The position numbers were made by a program, and so were the translations under genes. Source: Olivibacter domesticus (GTDB lineage: Bacteria; Bacteroidota; Bacteroidia; Sphingobacteriales; Sphingobacteriaceae). Taken from it: a DNA stretch of 64,000 nt. The stretch lies in assembly GCF_900109575.1 (NCBI RefSeq), contig NZ_FOAF01000001.1:372001-436000 (forward strand), in the 5' to 3' direction. Below the pieces are notes generated by a model, which searched no databases, had not been told where the DNA came from, and saw only the letters and a program-made list of their open reading frames with translations. Below are positions 1 to 9,351 of this stretch, piece after piece (the first letter of the stretch is position 1; the number at the start of each line of letters is the position of its first letter).

Positions 1-2
1 GG

Positions 3-2006
3 ATGAACGATTATGCGGTGTTTTCATTGATGCCAGTATCGGGCGCTCTGAAAGTGAAGGAAGACGATCGGGCTAGTACATTTAAACATGAAAATGAGTT
101 GGGGAAGCCAAATTATTATCAGGTAACATTCGACAATGGGATAAAAACAGAGATCTCGCCCACGGAGAGAGGAGCGCATATGCGCTTTAGCTTTCCAAAA
201 AAAGACGAAGCACATTTGGTGCTGGATGGTTTCCTGAAAACGGCTGCGATCAAGATTATGCCGAAAGAAAAGAAAATTATCGGTTATGTTAAGAATGGCT
301 TGTTTACGCAGGAGAATTTTAAAAATTACTTCGTGATGGAGTTTGACCAACCTTTTAGCGCCTTTGGTACTTGGACGGCAAAAGGCGAAGGTGTAAATAC
401 AGGAGAAGTTACCATTGACGGTGAACAAGTGGGGGCTTATCTGACATTTAAAAAAGGAGCAAAGGTGCAGGTAAAAATGGCTTCTTCGTATGTCAGTGAA
501 GAGCAAGCGGTATTGAATTTACACCGCGAGTTGGGAGGTCATAAAAACTTGGAAGAGACAAAGCAAGAAGGGGCTGCTGTTTGGAACAAATTGCTGGGTA
601 GAGTGTTGGTAGAGGGCGGCACGGAGGAGGAAATGGCGACCTTCTACTCTTGTTTATTTCGGGCAAATCTCTTTTCGAGGAAGTTTTACGAGTTGGATGA
701 AACAAATAAACCCATTTATTTCAGTCCGTATGACGGAAAGATACACAAGGGATATATGTACACAGATAACGGCTTCTGGGATACCTTTCGCGCTCAATTT
801 CCTTTGAATAATATCTTGCATAGAGAAATGCAGGGGCGCTACATGCAGTCGCTTTTGGACGCATACGATCAGTCGGGATGGCTGCCCACTTGGTCAAATC
901 CGGGTATGTCGGGTGTAATGCTCGGTAATCACGCCATCTCTTTATTGGCAGATGCTTGGGTGAAGGGCGTGCGTACTTTCGATCCGGAAAAAGCATTAGA
1001 GGCTTACTTACATGAAGCAACAAACCGAGGGCCTTTTGGCGGATCTAATGGTAGAGAGGGATGGGAAAGTTATTTTATCAAAGGCTATATTCCTTATGGG
1101 AAGATTCATGAAACAACAGCCAAAACACTGGAGTATGCGTACGATGACTTTTGTGCCTACCAACTAGCTAAGGCTATTGGTAACGACTATTATGCTGGAA
1201 TATTTGAGCGGCAGCTATACAACTACCGCCATGTGTGGGATCCGGAGGTTGGATTTATGAGGGGGAAATTGGAAGATGGTAGTTGGATGCCGAATTTTGA
1301 CCCAATAGAATGGGGTGGTGCTTTTACCGAAGGAAATCCTTGGCAATATACGTGGTCGGTATTCCACGACTTAGGTGGTTTGGCTAATTTGATGGGAGGA
1401 ACCAAACAGTTTATTGCGAAGCTTGATACCTTTTTTAACATGCATAGTCGATTTAAGGTAGGTACCTATAAACAGGAAATACATGAGATGACCGAAATGG
1501 TATTGGCTAAAATGGGTCAATACGCACATGGCAACCAGCCTGTACAACATGTCGCTTATGCTTATAACTATGCAGGCGAACCCTGGAAAACACAGGCTCA
1601 AGTACGTAAAATTATGCGTCAGCTATACAATGCCTCTCCAAAAGGTTTTCCAGGAGACGAAGATCAAGGGCAAATGTCTTCTTGGTATGTAATTAGTGCA
1701 CTTGGTTTGTACAGTGTATGTCCAGGAACCTCACAATATAATGTAGGCAGTCCGGTTTTCAAGAAGGCTACAATTAGCTTGGAAAATGGGAAGAAATTTA
1801 TTATTGAAGCGGAAAATAACAATCGGCAAAACGTGTATATCGAGTCTGCCAATCTGAACGGGAAGCCTTTCGATCGCAATTGGCTTGACATGGGAGAGAT
1901 AGAACAAGGTGGCGTCTTTCAATTGAAGATGAGCAGTCAACCAAACAAACAACGCGGAAAAAGGGAAGAAGATAAACCATTTTCAATCAGCAAGATGAAA
2001 CCATAA
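3..2006 (+). CDS. GH92 alpha-mannosidase, 5' end cut by window edge
   Basis: Exo-acting, calcium-dependent inverting alpha-mannosidase (GH92), probably secreted and trimming mannose from glycoprotein-type glycans. The visible 667 residues carry the family's (alpha/alpha)6 core: EGNPWQYTW, HGNQPVQHVAY, and near the C-terminus PGDEDQGQMSSW (acidic residues about D552/E553/D554), the block that in characterised GH92 enzymes holds the general-base aspartates. Full GH92 proteins are about 750 residues and begin with a signal peptide and a V-x-P-x-I-G-T motif. Both are missing here, so the first visible ATG is almost certainly internal and the gene starts upstream of the window. It heads a plus-strand run with an esterase, a ricin/propeller lipoprotein and two sulfatases. 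Family assignment is firm; linkage specificity (alpha-1,2, 1,3 or 1,6) cannot be read from sequence. Confidence 0.93.
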   Translation: MNDYAVFSLMPVSGALKVKEDDRASTFKHENELGKPNYYQVTFDNGIKTEISPTERGAHMRFSFPKKDEAHLVLDGFLKTAAIKIMPKEKKIIGYVKNGLFTQENFKNYFVMEFDQPFSAFGTWTAKGEGVNTGEVTIDGEQVGAYLTFKKGAKVQVKMASSYVSEEQAVLNLHRELGGHKNLEETKQEGAAVWNKLLGRVLVEGGTEEEMATFYSCLFRANLFSRKFYELDETNKPIYFSPYDGKIHKGYMYTDNGFWDTFRAQFPLNNILHREMQGRYMQSLLDAYDQSGWLPTWSNPGMSGVMLGNHAISLLADAWVKGVRTFDPEKALEAYLHEATNRGPFGGSNGREGWESYFIKGYIPYGKIHETTAKTLEYAYDDFCAYQLAKAIGNDYYAGIFERQLYNYRHVWDPEVGFMRGKLEDGSWMPNFDPIEWGGAFTEGNPWQYTWSVFHDLGGLANLMGGTKQFIAKLDTFFNMHSRFKVGTYKQEIHEMTEMVLAKMGQYAHGNQPVQHVAYAYNYAGEPWKTQAQVRKIMRQLYNASPKGFPGDEDQGQMSSWYVISALGLYSVCPGTSQYNVGSPVFKKATISLENGKKFIIEAENNNRQNVYIESANLNGKPFDRNWLDMGEIEQGGVFQLKMSSQPNKQRGKREEDKPFSISKMKP

Positions 2007-2074
2007 TATAAACAAACACATTAAACTATAGTGTTTGTTTTGCCAAGTCGATAAAAATTATAATAACGGTTGTT

Positions 2075-3565
2075 ATGACGTGTTTGAAAAAAATTTATAT
2101 CAGTATTTTTTTAAGTGGAAGCTTGGTCAGTGCCGCAGGGCAGACGACGCATTTGCATATATCACCGGTTTTGCAAAATAAGATGGTGGTACAGCAGAAT
2201 AAACCTTTTAAAGTTTGGGGAACGGCAAAGGCCGGTGAAGAGATTGAGGTGAAGGCCGATTGGCTATCGAGTAAGGTGTCGGTCACAGCCACCGAAAAGG
2301 GACACTTTTTGGCAATATTAGATGTACCTGCTGCTAAAGCGGGTGATTTTAGAAATCACCAAGTGGAAATCCGCACAAGTGACGAAGTAGTCATGCTTGA
2401 CTCTTTACTCATAGGCGACCTGTGGTTTTGCTCTGGACAATCGAATATGCAATTTTCACTAAAGGAAGATAAACATGCGGCGGAAGAATTGCCGCATGCG
2501 GCTGATGCTAATTTGCGTCTGTTTAATGCTGGCCTTAATTTTAGTGAAGAACCATTAGATTCGATAGCCGGTAAATGGCAGCTTTGTACGCCAGAAACGG
2601 CAAAAGACTTCAGCGCGGTTGCTTACTATATGGCGAAGAAGCTACGGGATTCATTACGTTATCCAATTGGTGTGATTTTCACTGGTATTGGAGCATCGGC
2701 AGCACAGGCCTATGTTCCCAAGGATGTTTTGGCAACAGATTCGCAGTTGAACAAATCTTACTTGGCGCCATATTTAGCTAGCCCGAAAGCAAAAGAGGAA
2801 ATAGATGGTGGATTTTCTTTCGAAAAAGTAACACGTCCTTATTTGTTATACAATGCGATGATTCACCCTTTTCGAAATCTCTCTATAAAAGGCTTCTGTT
2901 GGTATCAGGGGGAAGCAAATCATTTTGAAAGGAAAATATATACTCATTTAACACAGACATTAATAAGTGCTTGGCGTCAAGTATTTAAGCAGGGTGATCT
3001 GCCCTTTTACTACGTGCAGATTGCTCCTTTCTATCATGAAAAAGAAGACCCTGCTTTGGCCTTTGATGCTTTTTTCAGGGAAGCGCAGGAAAGGATTGCC
3101 GATCTGAATAATACCGAAATGATTGTGAGTATGGATGTGGGAGAAGCGAGAGACTTACACCCCAAAGATAAACGGCCCTTGGGCGAGCGGCTAGCTTATA
3201 CGGCTTTAAACCGTACTTATGGGTACTTGAATGTAACCTATAAGGGGCCCAAAATGTTATATATACAGTATGAAGGTAATAAGGCAATTGTGCATTATGC
3301 AGCACAGACAATAGTAGGCGGACTGACCACTCGTAATGGTGAGTCGCCTGCTTTTTTTGCCTTGGCTGGTGATGATCAGGTGTTTTATCCGGCAAAAGCT
3401 AAAATTACAGAACATACTATTGAACTGACAGCGGATAGTGTAACGAACCCCGTAGCTGTTCGCTATGCTTTTTTCAACTATCCCGTCACTAACCTACAAA
3501 ATGGTGCTGGTTTCCCAGCCCTGCCTTTTCGAACCGACCATTGGCCTGAACCGCTAATCAAGTAA
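2075..3565 (+). CDS. Secreted SGNH sialate O-acetylesterase-like enzyme
   Basis: Carbohydrate O-acetylesterase of the sialate O-acetylesterase (SASA/DUF303) type, 496 residues, expected to remove acetyl groups from sugar hydroxyls in the periplasm. A signal peptide covers residues 1-22 (ending SAAGQ). The SGNH block GDLWFCSGQSNMQF places the nucleophile serine at S123. WYQGEAN follows in the middle, and DLHPKDKRPLGERLA near residue 365 supplies the Asp/His part of the triad. An N-terminal beta-sandwich precedes the esterase fold, as is usual in bacterial members. It lies 68 bases after the GH92 gene and 57 before a lipoprotein gene, all on one strand, so it probably removes acetyl groups that block the mannosidases. 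Substrate could be acetylated sialic acid or another acetylated sugar; no sialidase is visible in the window. Confidence 0.88.
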   Translation: MTCLKKIYISIFLSGSLVSAAGQTTHLHISPVLQNKMVVQQNKPFKVWGTAKAGEEIEVKADWLSSKVSVTATEKGHFLAILDVPAAKAGDFRNHQVEIRTSDEVVMLDSLLIGDLWFCSGQSNMQFSLKEDKHAAEELPHAADANLRLFNAGLNFSEEPLDSIAGKWQLCTPETAKDFSAVAYYMAKKLRDSLRYPIGVIFTGIGASAAQAYVPKDVLATDSQLNKSYLAPYLASPKAKEEIDGGFSFEKVTRPYLLYNAMIHPFRNLSIKGFCWYQGEANHFERKIYTHLTQTLISAWRQVFKQGDLPFYYVQIAPFYHEKEDPALAFDAFFREAQERIADLNNTEMIVSMDVGEARDLHPKDKRPLGERLAYTALNRTYGYLNVTYKGPKMLYIQYEGNKAIVHYAAQTIVGGLTTRNGESPAFFALAGDDQVFYPAKAKITEHTIELTADSVTNPVAVRYAFFNYPVTNLQNGAGFPALPFRTDHWPEPLIK

Positions 3566-3622
3566 ACTAATATGCGATGTGTTAAGTGGATTGATGCCTT
3601 TTAAACCATTAAATCTTAAATT

Positions 3623-5275
3623 ATGAGAAAACAATTAATGTTCACGAGCTTATGCTTATTGCTTTTTACCAGTGCTTGTCAGCGTGTTATGAAAGAAGTA
3701 GACCAGTCTGCCTCATTGCAGGTAGCATCCATCCCAGATTACGTTGTTGTGACGCTCAAGAACGTGGCAAGTAGTAAGTTGATGGAGGTGGCAGGAGACC
3801 CTCTGTATAATAAAAAATTTGGCGACCAAGCTAAATTGCAGCAATGGGAAACATCTTTATCGGATGGAAAGGTTAGTCGATGGCAGAAATGGCATTTGAT
3901 TTATCGCACGACCGTTGATAATGTTAAGTATTATCATATTAGAAATTTGCACAGCGGAAAGTTGATTGATGTACCCGGAGCATCTGATTCAATTGGCATG
4001 CAAATACAGCAATATGCTGCTTTTCCTTTTTTAGGAGATCAGCAGTTATGGCGTTTGGAGGAGCAATCAAGCGGAACTTCGTTTAAATTGGTGAACAAAG
4101 GAAATGGTTTAGCGTTGGCGGTAGCTAATGGAACAACAGCGAATGGTGCTGCTGTCATTCAGGAGAATGCGGCGAATGAAAGCCGGCAACTTTGGAACAT
4201 CGCCGTTGAAGAAGACGATACTTACCGTGATGACGAGGTAGTTCGCTTTTTCAACAGAAATGAGTCGGAGCAGGGTTCGGTGGCCTTTGATCAGGGAAAT
4301 AGTATTTTGTTGAGCTGGGGATCGAATAATGGTAAGGTATTATGGGTGACACAAGATGCGTGGGATGGCACTTCACTAACGGCAGATGATAAATTTCCCT
4401 GTAACTATTTCTTCAGCTACGGAAATTCTATGCTTTTACAACCGTCGCTTACGGACTGGAATAATCTACATACACCTAACGTAACCATCCCAGGAGGAGC
4501 GAATGGTCGACCGAGACAAGTCTGTACTATTCAAACGGATAATACCTTCGCTTGGCCTGGTGTAGGCGTAGAAATTGGTGATAAAATTTATGTACACTGT
4601 GGTGAGGGGTCTGGTTTAAATGCAACAAACCAGTCGCTCTACGTTTTTACACAAAGCGCCAGTACGACTTGGCAAACACAACGTACATTGCCCAGCGGAA
4701 TGAGTGGTCAAACGGCGATTCTTTATGCAACGGGTATGGCAAAGCCAGGAGATGGCTATGTGTATGCTTTTGGTAGTGAAACGGTGGGTTTTGGCTATGA
4801 AAGCTATATTCATGTCGCCCGTTTTTTGGAATCGAACCCGCAGCAATGGGAATTTTTTAATGGCACCACATGGACCGCTACTCCTAACACAGGAGCGGGT
4901 TCAAAAGTAGCCGACGGATTGGGATCTAGTGCGGTATCGTATCTTAATGGAAAGTACATCTTAATGACCATGGACCAAGGTTTTAATTGTGATGCAAATC
5001 GTCATATTTATTTAGCTACTGCTGACAGTCCGACCGGGCCCTTTACGGAGCGTAAGGCGGTGTATACCATCAATGAATACTTCTACGGCCAATATGCACG
5101 CTATTATACGCCCGCGATTCATCCTCATTTTGACAATGGACGGAATGAACTCCTGTTAACTTATTGTTTAAATTATTCTGCCTGCGGTTTAGATGGATGT
5201 CAGGAAGGAGTTATTGACCCATATTATTATCGTGTTAAAGGTATTCGTGTACCTTATGCCATGATTGGATTGTAA
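3623..5275 (+). CDS. Lipoprotein with ricin-type lectin domain and beta-propeller (DUF4185/DUF5005-like)
   Basis: Predicted lipoprotein of 550 residues with a lipobox (LLLFTSAC, Cys19). Residues about 40-195 look like a ricin-B-type lectin (beta-trefoil): repeated IRNLHSGKLIDVPGAS, QLWRLEEQSSG and RQLWNIAVEED units with the QxW pattern. Residues about 210-550 form a repeat-rich domain (SWGSNNGKVLWVTQDAWDG, ETVGFGYESYIHVARF) resembling the five-bladed propeller families DUF4185/DUF5005, which relate in fold to clan GH-F/J glycosidases. It sits between the acetylesterase and the sulfatases. It may be a surface glycan-binding protein or an uncharacterised glycosidase; the sequence alone does not decide. 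Domain fold confidence is moderate and catalytic function is unknown. Confidence 0.72.
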   Translation: MRKQLMFTSLCLLLFTSACQRVMKEVDQSASLQVASIPDYVVVTLKNVASSKLMEVAGDPLYNKKFGDQAKLQQWETSLSDGKVSRWQKWHLIYRTTVDNVKYYHIRNLHSGKLIDVPGASDSIGMQIQQYAAFPFLGDQQLWRLEEQSSGTSFKLVNKGNGLALAVANGTTANGAAVIQENAANESRQLWNIAVEEDDTYRDDEVVRFFNRNESEQGSVAFDQGNSILLSWGSNNGKVLWVTQDAWDGTSLTADDKFPCNYFFSYGNSMLLQPSLTDWNNLHTPNVTIPGGANGRPRQVCTIQTDNTFAWPGVGVEIGDKIYVHCGEGSGLNATNQSLYVFTQSASTTWQTQRTLPSGMSGQTAILYATGMAKPGDGYVYAFGSETVGFGYESYIHVARFLESNPQQWEFFNGTTWTATPNTGAGSKVADGLGSSAVSYLNGKYILMTMDQGFNCDANRHIYLATADSPTGPFTERKAVYTINEYFYGQYARYYTPAIHPHFDNGRNELLLTYCLNYSACGLDGCQEGVIDPYYYRVKGIRVPYAMIGL

Positions 5276-5465
5276 ATTGTCGTTATGAGTTGCTCGTTAT
5301 TCACATCACCAAGCTTGGTACAGCGTTCTTACGAAAAGAAAGTTGAGACAAATTTGCTAGACTTTGATTCAAAATGTATACCCGTTTTGGTTACTTTTGG
5401 TTAGTTGAAGGTTAACTGTGATATCGAGGAAGCCTGTATACTAGTCTAAATTATAAAGATTAAAT

Positions 5466-7145
5466 ATGAAGAAAAATTTATCGGTTATCCTTTTATTTAT
5501 TGTGTATACCGTTCATGCAAAAATACATGTCGATAATACACCGGAAAAGAAAGATACACGACCAAATATTATCCTCATTATGGCGGATGACCTTGGCTAT
5601 TCCGATCTAGGTTGTTATGGGGGTGAAATCAACACACCAAATTTAGATAAAATCGCAAAGCAAGGCTTACAGTTTACGCAATTCTATAATATATCTAGGT
5701 GTTGTCCCACACGTGCCGCACTGCTTACCGGAATGTATAACCATTCCGCTGGAATAGGGGATATGACAACGAAGCAAGATGATCAAGCTTACAAAGGCTA
5801 CCTGGGGGAAAATACAGTTACCATTGCGGAAGTGCTGAAAGAGGCAGGATATAGAACGGCTATGGCTGGTAAATGGCATGTGTCTAACACCTTAACGCAA
5901 TCCGATCCTAAGGAGCAATTACGTTGGTTGAACCATCAGGCTGCATATCCTTTGTTTTCTCCTTTGGAGCAATACCCAACCCAAAGAGGTTTTGAAAAAT
6001 TTTATGGAACGATCTGGGGCGTGATTGATTTCTTTGATCCTTTTAGCCTGGTGGAGGGAACAAGCCCTGTGAAAAATGTGTCGAAAAATTACTATCATAC
6101 TGATGCTATAAATGATAAAACCGCGGAATACGTGCGTGAGTTTAGCAAAGAGGATAAACCTTTCTTTTTATATGTAGCTCACAATGCGCCACATTGGCCA
6201 ATACAAGCACTTCCTGAAGATATTGCCAAATATGAGAATACCTACAAAGAAGGTTGGGAAACCATTAGACAGCGCCGTTATGAGAAAATGGTGCAGCTTG
6301 GGTTGATCGATTCGACAATAACCAAGTTATCTCCGCGGCATCCTGGGCAGATGAGCTGGGCTGATAATCCACATAAAGAATGGGATGCAAGGGCCATGGC
6401 TGTTCATGCGGCGATGATTGACCGAATGGATCAGGGTATCGGCAGAATACTAAAGACGCTGGAAGAAACCGGTGAAATAGGTAATACGATTATCGTTTTT
6501 TTGAGCGATAATGGGGCGAGCGCGGAGCGCAGCGATCAATATGGGCCGGGTTTCGATCGACCAAGTGAAACGCGTGATGGCCAGCATATCTCTTATGCTA
6601 CTGATAAAAGCGTTATGCCGGGAGCACAGACGACCTTTTTCTCCATCGGTCCGAATTGGGCTAATGTAGCCAATACACCCTATCGCTTATGGAAGTCGCA
6701 ATCAATGGAGGGGGGAATACATACACCTATGCTTGTTTCATGGCCAAAGGGTATAGCGCACAAGGGAAATAGAAGTGCACGTGTTAGCCATGTGATGGAC
6801 TTTATGGCTACTTTCATTGAGGTAGCCAGTGCTACTTATCCGCAAGAATATGCAGGAAAGTCAATATTGCCATTAGAAGGACAGAGTTTTGTTTCCGTGC
6901 TCAATGGTGAAAATGCTAAAGGACATAAAATTTTATTCAATGAACATGAGGGAAGTAAGTATGTACGCCAAAACGATTGGAAGTTAGTGATGACAAAAGA
7001 GGATGAAAAATGGCATCTTTATAATTTAACAAACGATCCTACGGAATTGAATGACTTAACGCAACAGTATCCCGATAAGACAAAATCCTTGATAAGCTTG
7101 TGGGATGATTGGGCACAAAAACATCATGTTTTACCAAAACCGTAA
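5466..7145 (+). CDS. Secreted type I sulfatase (arylsulfatase-like, S1 family)
   Basis: Formylglycine-dependent sulfatase of 559 residues with a cleavable signal peptide (residues 1-18, ending VHA). The metal-binding block RPNIILIMADDLGYSD (residues 32-47) and the maturation motif C79-C-P-T-R83 are intact, with C79 the residue converted to formylglycine. LSDNGASAE supplies the second metal ligand pair, and MEGGIHTPMLVSWPKG is the family's distal block. Length and order match arylsulfatase A-like S1 enzymes. It is followed after 38 bases by a second sulfatase, and lies with GH92 and an O-acetylesterase, so its substrate is probably a sulfated sugar in the same glycan. No sulfatase-maturating enzyme is encoded in the window, so activation must come from elsewhere. 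Subfamily and target position on the sugar are not determinable. Confidence 0.92.
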   Translation: MKKNLSVILLFIVYTVHAKIHVDNTPEKKDTRPNIILIMADDLGYSDLGCYGGEINTPNLDKIAKQGLQFTQFYNISRCCPTRAALLTGMYNHSAGIGDMTTKQDDQAYKGYLGENTVTIAEVLKEAGYRTAMAGKWHVSNTLTQSDPKEQLRWLNHQAAYPLFSPLEQYPTQRGFEKFYGTIWGVIDFFDPFSLVEGTSPVKNVSKNYYHTDAINDKTAEYVREFSKEDKPFFLYVAHNAPHWPIQALPEDIAKYENTYKEGWETIRQRRYEKMVQLGLIDSTITKLSPRHPGQMSWADNPHKEWDARAMAVHAAMIDRMDQGIGRILKTLEETGEIGNTIIVFLSDNGASAERSDQYGPGFDRPSETRDGQHISYATDKSVMPGAQTTFFSIGPNWANVANTPYRLWKSQSMEGGIHTPMLVSWPKGIAHKGNRSARVSHVMDFMATFIEVASATYPQEYAGKSILPLEGQSFVSVLNGENAKGHKILFNEHEGSKYVRQNDWKLVMTKEDEKWHLYNLTNDPTELNDLTQQYPDKTKSLISLWDDWAQKHHVLPKP

Positions 7146-7183
7146 TCAGAAAAACTCTTGAAGTAACAACGAAATGATATTTT

Positions 7184-8581
7184 ATGAAAAATGTTCAGAA
7201 AAAATTAGTTGGGTTGTTGTTGGCAACAGCCATAAGCACCTCGTTATATGCTAAACCAATTCATCATTATAAAGAAGAAAGGCCGAACATCATTATCATT
7301 ATGGCTGACGATCTCGATTCGCGACAGTTGAGCTGTTATGGAGGACAGAATATTCGTACCGAAAACATTGATCAGTTGGCTTCTGAGGGCCTGAAATTTA
7401 ATTCTATTATTGCGTCGGAAGCGATGTGTATACCTACAAGGGCTTCCTTGTTCACTGGCTTATATCCAGCGAAACATGGTGCTTATCAAAACCATAAGCC
7501 CGTATACGGACATTTGAAAAGTGTGGTTCACTATTTGAATGAAGCAGGCTATCGCGTGGGATTAACCGGTAAGAACCATGTCACTAAACCAACTTCCGTT
7601 TTTCCTTTTGATAGGATTGCTGGTTTTGAGCCGAATTGTGTGTCAAAAACGGATGATTATACCTTGGATAGTGTAAGACATTATATTCAACAAAAGGATC
7701 CTTTCTGTCTTTTTGTAATGAGTATTAACCCGCATGCGCCTTGGACCATGGGTAATCCTAGCGAATTTGACCCAGCTAAACTGAAATTGCCAGCACATTG
7801 GGTGGATACCAAATTAATAAGGGAGCAGTTCTGTAAGTATTTGGCAGAGGTGCGAAGGTTGGATAATCAGGTTGGCGATATCATGAAATTATTGAAAGAA
7901 ACAGGAACTGAAGAAAATACTATTGTTATTTTTCTGGGTGAACAAGGGCCGCAATTTCCGGGAGGTAAATGGACACTGTTTGATAATGGACAGAAAAGCT
8001 CGATGATTGTTAAATGGCCAGAAAATGTAAAAGCTCATACGGAAACGGATGCCATTGTACAGTATGAAGATATTACACCTACTTTGATAGATATCGTGGG
8101 TGGTAAACCCGTAACAGGTTTAGATGGATTGAGTTTTAAAGAGGTGCTGCAAGGAAAAACTGAAACACATAGGGAGGTGGCTTATGGTATTCACAACAAT
8201 ATACCCGAAGGGCCAGCGTATCCGATAAGAAGTATAAGAGACCTTCACTATAAATTTATCCGGAACTTAACACCCGATTCTACTTATTATATAAAGTACA
8301 TGATGAATACCAGCAATGAGCAATTGGCGTGGACTACCTGGGTGCATAAAGCTACAAGTAACGATCAAGCTAAAAGGCTCATACAAAGGATTCAACACCG
8401 CCCTGCGATAGAATTGTACGATTTACAAAAAGATCCATATGAGTTAGAAAATTTAGCCGACAAACCTGCTTATCAGGATGTGGTTGACAAATATGCAAAG
8501 CATTTGGATGCTTGGATGAAAGCACAGGGAGATAAGGGGGTGGCCATGGATATTCCAATTAATAAAAATGGAAAAGAATAA
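7184..8581 (+). CDS. Second secreted type I sulfatase
   Basis: Sulfatase of 465 residues, shorter than its neighbour. Signal peptide residues 1-23 (ending LYA), metal block RPNIIIIMADDLDSRQLSCYGG, and a complete C82-I-P-T-R86 formylglycine motif followed by ASLFTGLYP. The N-terminal blocks resemble the upstream sulfatase, but later ones differ (FLGEQGPQFPGGKWTLFDNG instead of a SDNGA block), placing it in another S1 subfamily, perhaps the heparan/glucosamine sulfatase-like group. Two different sulfatases in tandem imply two sulfated positions or sugars in the substrate. The stop codon is directly followed by the remains of a third sulfatase (8591-8701). Activity as sulfatase is well supported; substrate is unknown. 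Confidence 0.9.
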   Translation: MKNVQKKLVGLLLATAISTSLYAKPIHHYKEERPNIIIIMADDLDSRQLSCYGGQNIRTENIDQLASEGLKFNSIIASEAMCIPTRASLFTGLYPAKHGAYQNHKPVYGHLKSVVHYLNEAGYRVGLTGKNHVTKPTSVFPFDRIAGFEPNCVSKTDDYTLDSVRHYIQQKDPFCLFVMSINPHAPWTMGNPSEFDPAKLKLPAHWVDTKLIREQFCKYLAEVRRLDNQVGDIMKLLKETGTEENTIVIFLGEQGPQFPGGKWTLFDNGQKSSMIVKWPENVKAHTETDAIVQYEDITPTLIDIVGGKPVTGLDGLSFKEVLQGKTETHREVAYGIHNNIPEGPAYPIRSIRDLHYKFIRNLTPDSTYYIKYMMNTSNEQLAWTTWVHKATSNDQAKRLIQRIQHRPAIELYDLQKDPYELENLADKPAYQDVVDKYAKHLDAWMKAQGDKGVAMDIPINKNGKE

Positions 8582-8590
8582 TATGAAAAA

Positions 8591-8701
8591 ATGCAAAGGT
8601 TTTTAGCTAGGCTTTGCTTGTTATTGCAATCATTTTTCTTATCTGCACAAAATAAAAAACCGAACATCGTACTCAATATGGCGGATGAGATGATTTACTG
8701 A
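8591..8701 (+). pseudogene. Relic of a third sulfatase (signal peptide and first metal block only)
   Basis: A 36-codon frame reads as a signal peptide (MQRFLARLCLLLQSFFLSA) followed by QNKKPNIVLNMADEM and a stop. The KPNIVL-x-MAD segment is the first metal-binding block of type I sulfatases, in the right place after a signal peptide. Everything after it, including the CxPxR maturation motif, is missing. A further short in-frame stretch after the stop (about 8699-8769) does not match any sulfatase block I recognise. It lies 9 bases after an intact sulfatase gene on the same strand, so it is probably the stub of a deleted tandem copy. Confidence 0.72.
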
Positions 8702-8793
8702 TCAATATGGGTTTTTACCAGATACCACGTACAGCTTAAATAGGTATTTCGATTTTGGTTTGTTATCTTAGATAAATATTTAAGAAATATTTT

Positions 8794-9291
8794 ATGAACC
8801 TAAAGATAACATCCATCGTAGCAGCTATAGGCTTCATTATAATCTCGTGTGGCCAGCGCTCAATAAAACAAGAGGGAGAACATGCTAAGGACAGCACCAC
8901 AATAACATCTGTTGCTACTAATGCGGTTATTCCCTTTTTTGAAGCGAAAAACTATTTTGTTAAAAACACGTATAAAAATGAAGAGGTAGCAACCTTAAAA
9001 ATTACCTCTCAAGAAGAATTTGATAACGTTTTTGGCCCTGCTACTGTGATGGGAGAAAAGGGAAAACCAACCCAGCTTGATTTTTCTAAACAGTATGCCC
9101 TTGCAGTTATTACACCAGTTACGAATAAAGAGACCAGTTTGAGGGTCAATAGTTTAACTTATCGTAATACCGAAATCGTGCTTGATTACAAAATTACGGA
9201 AGATGAATCACAGTCATTTACTACCCAACCATTTTTATTGATTTTGGTAGACAAGGAATATAGTGGATCAGTAAATTTTGAAAAAGAGTAA
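8794..9291 (+). CDS. Small lipoprotein, weakly PrcB-like
   Basis: Lipoprotein of 165 residues with lipobox FIIISC (Cys19). The mature part has a compact pattern (TSQEEFDNVFG, then LDFSKQYALAVI, then PFLLILVDKEYSG) that resembles the PrcB C-terminal domain family, small beta-rich periplasmic proteins named for a protease-stabilising protein. The similarity is by eye and weak. It ends the plus-strand run and faces the minus-strand GH92 gene across a 60-base gap. No catalytic motif is visible. Function unknown; it may be a later insertion rather than part of the glycan pathway. Confidence 0.6.
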   Translation: MNLKITSIVAAIGFIIISCGQRSIKQEGEHAKDSTTITSVATNAVIPFFEAKNYFVKNTYKNEEVATLKITSQEEFDNVFGPATVMGEKGKPTQLDFSKQYALAVITPVTNKETSLRVNSLTYRNTEIVLDYKITEDESQSFTTQPFLLILVDKEYSGSVNFEKE

Positions 9292-9351
9292 AAGCGATTT
9301 CTTTTTTAACTAAAATGGTACTGAAAAGTCGGTCGTCCAAAAGTACTGATA

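Noticed and set aside
24-506. 160-codon open frame antisense to GH92
   Set aside because: It lies wholly inside the well-supported GH92 gene in the opposite frame; composition is a shadow of that gene.
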